Assembly (NCBI GenBank): GCA_003165495.1
Contig: PMMB01000270.1
Coordinates: 1-5,116, forward strand
DNA length: 5,116 bases
From: Gammaproteobacteria bacterium
Lineage (GTDB): Bacteria > Pseudomonadota > Gammaproteobacteria > Steroidobacterales > Steroidobacteraceae
Direction of reading: 5' to 3'
Within the stretch, counting starts at the first letter, position 1, and every line of letters begins with the position of its first letter. Shown one piece after another: positions 1 through 5,116 of the stretch. Below the pieces are notes generated by a model. The model was not told the origin of the DNA. It did not search any database and saw nothing but the letters and a program-made list of their open reading frames with translations. Both the position numbers and the translations under genes were made by a program.

Positions 1-1888
1 CCGCGGCATTGATATAGGTAATGTGCGTTTGCGCGTCCGTCGTGATGACGGCATCGTCAATGGACTGCAGCGTAATCCTCAATCGCTCGCGCTCTTCGGC
101 AAGCTTTTCCTCCGCGCGTCGCCGCGCTTCGAGGCTTTCGATTTGCGCAATCAGATGGATCGGCAAACCCTCTTCATTGCGCAGGACGGAGACGGCCACG
201 TGCGTCCACACCCAGTGTCCGTCCTTATGTTGAAAGCTACGCACGATATCGTAGAAATCAACCTCACCGGATAGGAGCGGCTTCCAGCGAGCTTCGCTTT
301 CCTGCCAATCCTCGGGCTTAGAAGGTCCTCCTGGCGGGAGCGCTCGGAACTCCTCCGCGGTGTAGCCAAGCATCTGTTGCAATGCAATGTTGGTGTAGTC
401 CCATATGCCATTAAGATCGGATATCAACATGCCGATCGGGGAATGCTCCATTGACTCGCGAAATCGGCGTTCGCTGACTCGCAACGCTCGCGCGGCTGCG
501 CGACGCGCATCGCTCCCCAAGCCCACCGCGATCGGCGGTATCAAGGTGGCGAGTAGTGCAATCACCGGCAGTCCAAGCAAAGAACCGATCGTCGATGCGG
601 TGGGGTCAAGACCGATGGGCCGAATCCCGAGGATCCAGAGATTCGTAATCATCAGTCCAAAGCACAGGCTCATCAACGTGGCACCCAAGCCACCCATGCG
701 AAAGGCCGCAATTAATAGCAGAAGGGCAAGCGAGACGAAGGGGAATCTCACGTAGCGAATCGTCAAGTAGCAGCCGACGAGGCACACGAGCAGCGTCAAT
801 GCATTTTCTGCAAGAAGTCTTCCTTTTACCAGGCGTCTAAACCCCTTGACGCTGAACAAAATGATCGGCGGACCTAGGAGACAGGCACCGATGGCGTGGG
901 ATGACCACCATTGGAGGGTGCCCTCCACGAAGGGAACCGCAAAATTCATATGAAGGACAAGCCCCGCACCGATCGCAGCGACCCCTGGGATCGCAATGCC
1001 AAAGATCGCAGTCATGATGGCGGCTTGGTTGACCGTGATATCGGGATACGGAAATCGCCAGGCGCGAAAGACCGCCACCATCATGGCGATCTCCGTCAGG
1101 TTGACCCAGCTAAACAATGCGGCCATGGGCCACGACCTATGGGCGGCAACCACATTGGCGACCAAGAGCGCAGCCACCACTGAGATCGTCGCACTGATCC
1201 ATCGAATTCGTGGCAAGCGGATCAAGAGTGCCGCGGCTATCGCACTGCCCGGCCAGAGAAGCGTTATGCCTCCCGGGACACGGGTAAGCAGGATGGATAT
1301 GCAGGAGGACGCGAGCAATGCGAGTCCGATGAGAATTTCGTTAACCGGCGCTTTGCTCAGTGCCCGTGGAATTTGAATCGGTTGCCTTGGGTTCAATGGA
1401 ACAGCAAACCGGGGTAAAGAGTCCTGCCCGAGCAGACGTAGCTCTCGGTCCGCCCGACGCAAGGCTTCTTCCTTCTGATACAGCGCGGTGACGTCGCGTG
1501 CGATCGTGATCTCGCCGACCAAAACACCTTGTTCGTCCAGCAACGGCGTCGTCTTAAGCGTGACGCGGACGATTTCGCCGCTCCTCTTGCGCCGCTCGGT
1601 GGTTGATGAGGTCGGACGTCCCGCGCGAACGCGCTCGAGCAGACATGCATAGTCGGCCTCGGAGAGCTCGGCAGCATGCAGCTTGCTCAGCGGCTGACCG
1701 ATGGCCTCCTCTGCGGAAAAGCCGTACAAAGAAGCCGCCTCCCGGTTCCAATAGGTGACCACCGCGTTCAGGTCCTTGACGATGACGGCCTCGCCGCTCT
1801 GTTCGAGCGCCTGCGCGAGGGCACGGGCACTCGCCTCCGATCGCTCGTTCTCGGTACCGTGAACCCTGTGTGGTTTGACGACTCGCAT
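1..1888 (-). CDS. PAS-MASE1-PAS-PAS membrane sensor protein (3' end beyond window)
   Basis: A continuous minus-strand frame gives 629 codons and is still open at the left edge. Residues about 22-140 form a PAS/PAC domain (EAVIVKDLNAVVTYWNREA, then GEITIARDVTALYQKEEALR). Residues about 183-455 are a run of hydrophobic segments with MASE1 hallmarks: LLWPGSAIAAALL near 210, WWSSHAIGACLLGPPII near 327-343, and FPFVSLALLLLIAAFRMGG near 382-400. A second PAS spans about 473-585 (SPIGMLISDLNGIWDYTN, HKDGHWVWTHVAVS). A short charged helix (about 586-603) leads into a third PAS starting at 604 (LRITLQSIDDAVITTDAQT). MASE1 is a membrane sensory domain common in diguanylate cyclases and histidine kinases. 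The third PAS resembles those of E. coli DgcE/YegE, so a GGDEF or GGDEF-EAL output is likely, but it is not visible. The ATG at 1888 is the only ATG start that includes the whole first PAS. The frame stays open upstream to a TAA at 2018-2020, so GTG at 1921 is an alternative. Neither start has a clear ribosome binding site. The domain calls are firm; the output is inferred. Confidence 0.88.
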   Translation of the reverse strand, partial: MRVVKPHRVHGTENERSEASARALAQALEQSGEAVIVKDLNAVVTYWNREAASLYGFSAEEAIGQPLSKLHAAELSEADYACLLERVRAGRPTSSTTERRKRSGEIVRVTLKTTPLLDEQGVLVGEITIARDVTALYQKEEALRRADRELRLLGQDSLPRFAVPLNPRQPIQIPRALSKAPVNEILIGLALLASSCISILLTRVPGGITLLWPGSAIAAALLIRLPRIRWISATISVVAALLVANVVAAHRSWPMAALFSWVNLTEIAMMVAVFRAWRFPYPDITVNQAAIMTAIFGIAIPGVAAIGAGLVLHMNFAVPFVEGTLQWWSSHAIGACLLGPPIILFSVKGFRRLVKGRLLAENALTLLVCLVGCYLTIRYVRFPFVSLALLLLIAAFRMGGLGATLMSLCFGLMITNLWILGIRPIGLDPTASTIGSLLGLPVIALLATLIPPIAVGLGSDARRAAARALRVSERRFRESMEHSPIGMLISDLNGIWDYTNIALQQMLGYTAEEFRALPPGGPSKPEDWQESEARWKPLLSGEVDFYDIVRSFQHKDGHWVWTHVAVSVLRNEEGLPIHLIAQIESLEARRRAEEKLAEERERLRITLQSIDDAVITTDAQTHITYINAA

Positions 1889-2125
1889 CGAACCGAAGCT
1901 TATGAGCGGATAGGAACGCACGCGTGTGCGGTCACGCAAAACGGAATATGGTAAGTGTGACTGGGGTCGCCATTTTGGGGTCGGAGGTGCGCTCGGCCCG
2001 CCAGGCGGCGAAGGGTCTTAAATATAGTAATACGGCGATCTCAGGTGGGTCCCTTGAAGGCTCTGTTGGCCGACCCCCAGGTGTTAACCACTTGTCGCCA
2101 ATGTCTCAGACTATGAGCTGGCTGC
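1889..2125. other. Intergenic region upstream of the sensor gene
   Basis: This is the largest gap in the window, lying between the end of the lactonase-like gene and the sensor start. It should hold the sensor promoter and any terminator of the preceding gene. An AT-rich patch at about 2018-2032 (minus strand ATTACTATATTTAA) stands out in GC-rich surroundings and could supply a -10 element. No TTGACA-like hexamer sits at the usual distance. GGGGTCG occurs twice on the plus strand (1963-1969 and 1977-1983), with the inverted form CCGACCCC at 2070-2077. An imperfect inverted repeat (TGGCCGAC / GTCGCCA, about 2068-2100) lacks the T-tract of an intrinsic terminator. Short open frames here show no recognisable protein. 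Confidence 0.4.
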
Positions 2126-2950
2126 CTATTTGATTTTGGCCACGCGTCCCTTGGTGGCAAACTTCTGAAATTGTAGTGCGTCGTGGCCCGGCACGACACG
2201 ATCGGGAGAGCCAGCGAGCTGAATCATGCGCTCCTGGTTCTTGATATTCGCCGGATAATCCGCCTTGCTAAACGTCGCGCTGGGCTTATGCTCGGCGAGG
2301 TTGCGATAGAGGTAGACGCTGTCCGATGCCAGCACGAATGGCGGATTGCCGTCGACTCGCAGCTACTGCGAGGCAAAGGTGTGCCGCGCTCCCGTGTACG
2401 CCCGAATCCCGGGAAGGATTTCGACATTGTCGCCATCCACCAAACGCAAACGCCCTTCGGTATTCAGTCGCACCAGCTCCTGTACGTCGTCGGGATCGAT
2501 GCCGCCGTGGTCCCCACCTGGCTGCCAGGCTTCTCCGGTGTAATAGCGAAATTCGTCTTTTTGAATCCACACGTTGGCCTTGGGGAAAAGATCGATTCCT
2601 CCCATGTGGTCCCAATGAGCGTGACTGATCACCACGTCTGTAACCTCCTCGGGGTTCACTCCCGCGAGGCGCACGGCTTCATCGGGCCGCAAGTAATCCT
2701 TGATCGTCCATTCCTTGAACCAGCGCGGCCGGTGAAAGCCGCTATCGAAGAGAATATTTCGCCCGCCGCCGCGGATCAGCCAAAGGGCGTATACGGTGTC
2801 GATTTTTTCGTCCTTGGGCGCGCCGATGACGAGGTCGGCGACCGGATCGCCGGGCGAGTCGGCGTAGCGTATGGCTTCAATTGAATACTCGGGCGTTGAT
2901 GCCGACCCAAGTAGCGTCACAGCAATTGCCGCAAGCAGGAATCGTCTCAC
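2126..2950 (-). pseudogene. Exported metallo-beta-lactamase-fold hydrolase, N-acyl homoserine lactonase-like, with in-frame TAG
   Basis: The frame covers 274 codon positions, interrupted only by TAG at codon 196. The N-terminus (MRRFLLAAIAVTLLGSAS) is a typical signal peptide, with two arginines, a hydrophobic core and a probable cut near residues 17-18, so the product would be periplasmic. The metal motif HxHxDH is SHAHWDHMGG, with H110, H112, D114 and H115. Further family residues follow: H190 in GARHT, D210 and Y213 in LASDSVYLYR, and H256 in VVPGHD. These match the two-zinc site and the DxxY tyrosine of AiiA/AttM-type lactonases. D210, Y213 and H256 lie after the stop, so the 195-residue product made without readthrough should be inactive. 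Before and after the stop the frame is the same, and no other damage is seen. This suggests a recent nonsense mutation, a sequencing error or readthrough. The start is GTG with GGAG 8 bases upstream. The gene lies 69 bp behind the GMC gene and may share its transcript. The lactone substrate is inferred from family; other MBL hydrolases are possible. Confidence 0.85.
2363..2365 (-). other. In-frame amber codon interrupting the lactonase-like gene
   Basis: The minus strand reads GCC TCG CAG TAG CTG CGA GTC GAC, that is A-S-Q-stop-L-R-V-D. The protein continues in the same frame for 78 codons to its natural end, which is itself a TAG (2126-2128). From memory of the family, this position after HTxxSQ is usually aromatic. 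A single change from TAC or TAT (Tyr), or from TGG (Trp), would produce the TAG. Confidence 0.9.
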
Positions 2951-2955
2951 AAGGG

Positions 2956-2962
2956 CTTCTCC
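2956..2962 (-). promoter_or_regulatory. Ribosome binding site of the lactonase-like gene
   Basis: GGAGAAG on the minus strand places GGAG 8 bases before the GTG at 2950. This supports GTG as the start and keeps the signal peptide in the product. Confidence 0.65.
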
Positions 2963-3019
2963 GTGCTGTTAGGGAAGACACAGCACGAATGATACATCGT
3001 GGAACTCCGGATTCAATGT

Positions 3020-4669
3020 TCAGCCGCCGGCCGCGAGTATCCACGCGGCTGCCTTCTCGGCAATCATCAGAGTCGGGCTGTTGGTATTGCCGCTCGTGAT
3101 TGTCGGCATCGCACCCGCATCGACCACCCGCAGGCCCTCGACGCCGCGGACCTTCAGTCGAGCATCCAGCACGGCCATGACGTCCGTATCGGCGCCCATC
3201 TTGGTGGTGCCCACCGGATGGAATATTGTGGTCGCGATGTCGCCAACCAATCGGGCAAGGTCCTCGTCGCTCTCATACTGCACGCCAGGCTTCCATTCTT
3301 CCGGCCTGTATTTTGCAAGCGCTGGCTGCGCCACAATGCGCCGCGTTACCCGCAGCGAGGAGACGGCAATATTTCTATCATCGTCGGTGCTTAGGTAGTG
3401 GGGTGCGATCGCCGGCGCATCGCTGAAGCTCGGGGTCTTGATGCGCACCATTCCTCGGCTCGTCGGATTCAGATTACACACGCTTGCCGTGAAAGCCGGA
3501 AATGTGTGCAGCGGCTCGCCGAAGGCATCGAGCGACAACGGTTGCACATGGTATTCGAGGTTCGGCCATGCATTCTCCGGCGAGCTTCGAGTAAAAGCAC
3601 CCAACTGCGAAGGCGCCATGCTCATCGGGCCCGTTCGCTTGAGCAGGTACTCCAGCCCGATCTTTGCCTTACCGTAGAGCGACGACGCCAGCACATTGAG
3701 CGTCGGCGCGCCAGCGATCTTGTAAACGGCGCGGATCTGCAGGTGATCTTGCAGATTCGCACCGACTCCCGGCGCGTCGACGATGACGTCGATGCCGTAC
3801 CTACGCAGTAGGTCTGCCGGGCCGATGCCCGAGAGTTGCAGAATCTGCGGCGAGCCGATGCTGCCGGCGCATAGGATCACTTCGCGCGCGGCATGCGCCG
3901 TTATCATCTCGTGGCCGTCCCACACGTGCGCTCCCGTGCATTGCCGGCGGCCGTCGGGCCGCACTGCGATGATGACGCGTGCTACCTGTGCGTTGGTCCA
4001 CATTTTGAAGTTCGGCCGGCCGTAACAAATCGGCCGCAGAAAAGCCTTCGCGCTGTTCCAGCGCCAGCCGCTCTTCTGATTGACTTCGAAGTAGCCAACG
4101 CCCTCGTTGTTGCCGCGATTAAAATCGGTGGTGCCCGGAATGCCGGCCTCTTGTGCGGCCTGCGCGAACGCGTCGAGAATATCCCAGCGAAGCCGTTGCC
4201 TTTCGACATGCCACTCGCCGCCAATCGCATGGTAATCAGCGAACCCAAGATCCTTGCCGTCGACGCCGAGATAATGATCCTCATGCTTCTTGAAAGCGGG
4301 CAACACATTGGCCCAGCTCCAGGTATCGTCGCCGGTGAGATGCGCCCAATGATCGTAGTCGCGTGACTGCCCTCGCATATAAATCATGCCATTGATGCTG
4401 GAGCACCCGCCCAGTATCTTGCCGCGAGGGTAGCGAAGCGTGCGGCCGTTAAGACCGGCGTCGGGCTCCGTGTTGTACAACCAGTCGGTGCGCGGATTGC
4501 CGATGCAGTAGAGGTAACCAACCGGGATATGGATCCAGTGGTAGTTGTCGCGTGGACCCGCCTCGATCAGCAGCACACGGCACTTCGCATCGGCGCTGAG
4601 TCGGTTCGCCATGAGTGCGCCGGCCGTGCCTGCGCCGATAATGATGTAGTCGAAGGTTGGCTCGCTCAC
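3020..4669 (-). CDS. GMC family FAD-dependent oxidoreductase (choline/alcohol dehydrogenase-like)
   Basis: This is a complete 549-residue protein, the usual length for bacterial GMC alcohol dehydrogenases. The family oxidises primary alcohols, choline or related hydroxyl compounds to aldehydes using bound FAD. The N-terminus carries the FAD dinucleotide-binding motif (IIIGAGTAGALMANRL, G12/G14/G17) ending in the ribose-binding acidic residue of LLIEAGP (E36). GMC signature 1 is at about 81-104 (PRGKILGGCSSINGMIYMRG). Signature 2 is at about 269-283 (GSIGSPQILQLSGIG). The C-terminal FAD/catalytic part has IFHPVGTTKMG with proposed catalytic His484, and GNTNSPTLMIAEKAA with its partner Asn530. 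LRVVDAGAMP sits just before that segment. No signal peptide or membrane segment is evident, so it is probably cytoplasmic or peripheral. The start is GTG, because an in-frame TAA lies 12 bases upstream and AAGGAA is correctly spaced. It sits 45 bp after the aldo/keto reductase and 69 bp before the lactonase-like gene. The class is certain. BetA, AlkJ or polyethylene-glycol dehydrogenase-like roles cannot be separated by eye, so no symbol is given. Confidence 0.96.
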   Translation of the reverse strand: MSEPTFDYIIIGAGTAGALMANRLSADAKCRVLLIEAGPRDNYHWIHIPVGYLYCIGNPRTDWLYNTEPDAGLNGRTLRYPRGKILGGCSSINGMIYMRGQSRDYDHWAHLTGDDTWSWANVLPAFKKHEDHYLGVDGKDLGFADYHAIGGEWHVERQRLRWDILDAFAQAAQEAGIPGTTDFNRGNNEGVGYFEVNQKSGWRWNSAKAFLRPICYGRPNFKMWTNAQVARVIIAVRPDGRRQCTGAHVWDGHEMITAHAAREVILCAGSIGSPQILQLSGIGPADLLRRYGIDVIVDAPGVGANLQDHLQIRAVYKIAGAPTLNVLASSLYGKAKIGLEYLLKRTGPMSMAPSQLGAFTRSSPENAWPNLEYHVQPLSLDAFGEPLHTFPAFTASVCNLNPTSRGMVRIKTPSFSDAPAIAPHYLSTDDDRNIAVSSLRVTRRIVAQPALAKYRPEEWKPGVQYESDEDLARLVGDIATTIFHPVGTTKMGADTDVMAVLDARLKVRGVEGLRVVDAGAMPTITSGNTNSPTLMIAEKAAAWILAAGG

Positions 4670-4677
4670 TGCGTGAT

Positions 4678-4683
4678 TTCCTT
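4678..4683 (-). promoter_or_regulatory. Ribosome binding site of the GMC oxidoreductase gene
   Basis: AAGGAA on the minus strand ends 8 bases before the GTG at 4669. It overlaps the in-frame TAA (4682-4684), which rules out a longer N-terminus and so decides the start. Confidence 0.7.
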
Positions 4684-4714
4684 ACGATGCCTCGCCTCGA
4701 ACGGACCGACGTCC

Positions 4715-5116
4715 TCATCTGCTGGCAGTATTCAATTGTTCGATTGCCGCTGGGTCCAATTTCAATTGCGTGGCGGCGACCAATTCACTTAGTTGATTTA
4801 CTGAAGTTGCGCTCGCGATCGGGGCAGTGATGCTTGGCCGCGCGATTTGCCACGCTAGGGCCACAGTAGCGGCCGAAGCGCTGTGGCGCCGTCCCACATC
4901 ATCCAGTGCCGCGAGAATTCTCAAGCCACGCTCATTGAGGAACTTCTCGACGATACCTTTCCCGCGTGCGCTCTTCGAGGCGTCCGCGGGCGTGCGGTAT
5001 TTTCCGCTGAGAAATCCGGAGGCGAGTGCGAAGTAGCTTACGACGCCGATGTGCTGTTCCAGGCACAACGGCTCAAGGGCGGATTCGTAGTCGGAACGCG
5101 CATAGAGATTGTAGTG
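4715..5116 (-). CDS. Aldo/keto reductase, C-terminal part (5' end beyond window)
   Basis: The frame is open at the right edge and ends with TGA, giving the last 133 residues of a protein that is usually about 310-350 long. The fragment opens with HYNLYARSDYESALEPLC. It continues with IGVVSYFALASGFLSGKYR, the typical loop after strand 7 of the aldo/keto reductase barrel, and then SAATVALAWQIARP. It ends with ITAPIASATSVNQLSELVAA, the NADP(H) phosphate-binding region, and the closing helix LDPAAIEQLNTAS. These enzymes reduce aldehydes and ketones to alcohols, or run in reverse, with NADPH. The catalytic Asp-Tyr-Lys-His residues lie in the missing N-terminal part, so activity cannot be judged here. 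It lies 45 bp upstream of the GMC gene on the same strand and may be co-transcribed. The family is confident; the substrate is unknown. Confidence 0.93.
   Translation of the reverse strand, partial: HYNLYARSDYESALEPLCLEQHIGVVSYFALASGFLSGKYRTPADASKSARGKGIVEKFLNERGLRILAALDDVGRRHSASAATVALAWQIARPSITAPIASATSVNQLSELVAATQLKLDPAAIEQLNTASR

Noticed and set aside
1919..1926. CACGCGTG palindrome as an operator
   Set aside because: It is an 8-bp palindrome in GC-rich DNA with no second copy or extended symmetry, so chance explains it.
2068..2100. Imperfect inverted repeat as a transcription terminator after the lactonase-like gene
   Set aside because: The stem is only about 7 bp with a bulge and a 19-base loop, and no T-run follows on the minus strand.
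1924..2133. Plus-strand open frame of 69 codons in the gap next to the sensor gene
   Set aside because: It has no recognisable domain and no ribosome binding site, and it overlaps the end of the lactonase-like gene.
2363..2365. Pyrrolysine or other dedicated amber recoding
   Set aside because: No PYLIS-like evidence or pyl genes are visible, the family is not known to use it, and the same gene uses TAG as its real terminator.
2183..2884. Plus-strand open frame of 233 codons
   Set aside because: It lies antisense to the lactonase-like gene, whose signal peptide and metal motifs are unmistakable. The plus frame shows no family features and is a shadow of GC-rich codon use.
3893..4366. Plus-strand open frame of 157 codons inside the GMC gene
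   Set aside because: It is antisense to an intact, motif-complete flavoprotein gene and has no domain of its own.

Overview
This is a GC-rich, tightly packed bacterial window. All four supportable genes lie on the minus strand. Codon use, Shine-Dalgarno-like sites, two GTG starts and the protein families (MASE1/PAS sensor, GMC flavoprotein, metallo-beta-lactamase-fold lactonase-like enzyme, aldo/keto reductase) fit a proteobacterium. The genus cannot be fixed from the sequence alone. I saw no rRNA, tRNA, CRISPR array, insertion sequence or phage gene.

Layout in the direction of transcription (right to left). An aldo/keto reductase enters from the right edge with only its C-terminal 133 residues visible (5116-4715). 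After 45 bp comes an intact 549-residue GMC-family FAD alcohol dehydrogenase-like enzyme (4669-3020). After a further 69 bp comes an exported metallo-beta-lactamase-fold hydrolase of the N-acyl homoserine lactonase-like type (2950-2126). Its frame is broken by a single in-frame TAG at codon 196. These three genes are co-oriented and closely spaced, so they could form an operon acting on alcohols, aldehydes or lactones; the substrate is unknown. A 237-bp gap (2125-1889) then separates them from a large membrane sensor gene that runs off the left edge (1888-1). Its visible 629 residues read PAS - MASE1 membrane domain - PAS - start of a third PAS. This resembles DgcE/YegE-type cyclic-di-GMP enzymes, but the output domain lies outside the window.

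The most notable observations are the amber codon in the lactonase-like gene, where frame and catalytic residues are intact on both sides, and the PAS domain placed ahead of the MASE1 membrane module. I found no convincing sign of an entirely new multi-gene system.
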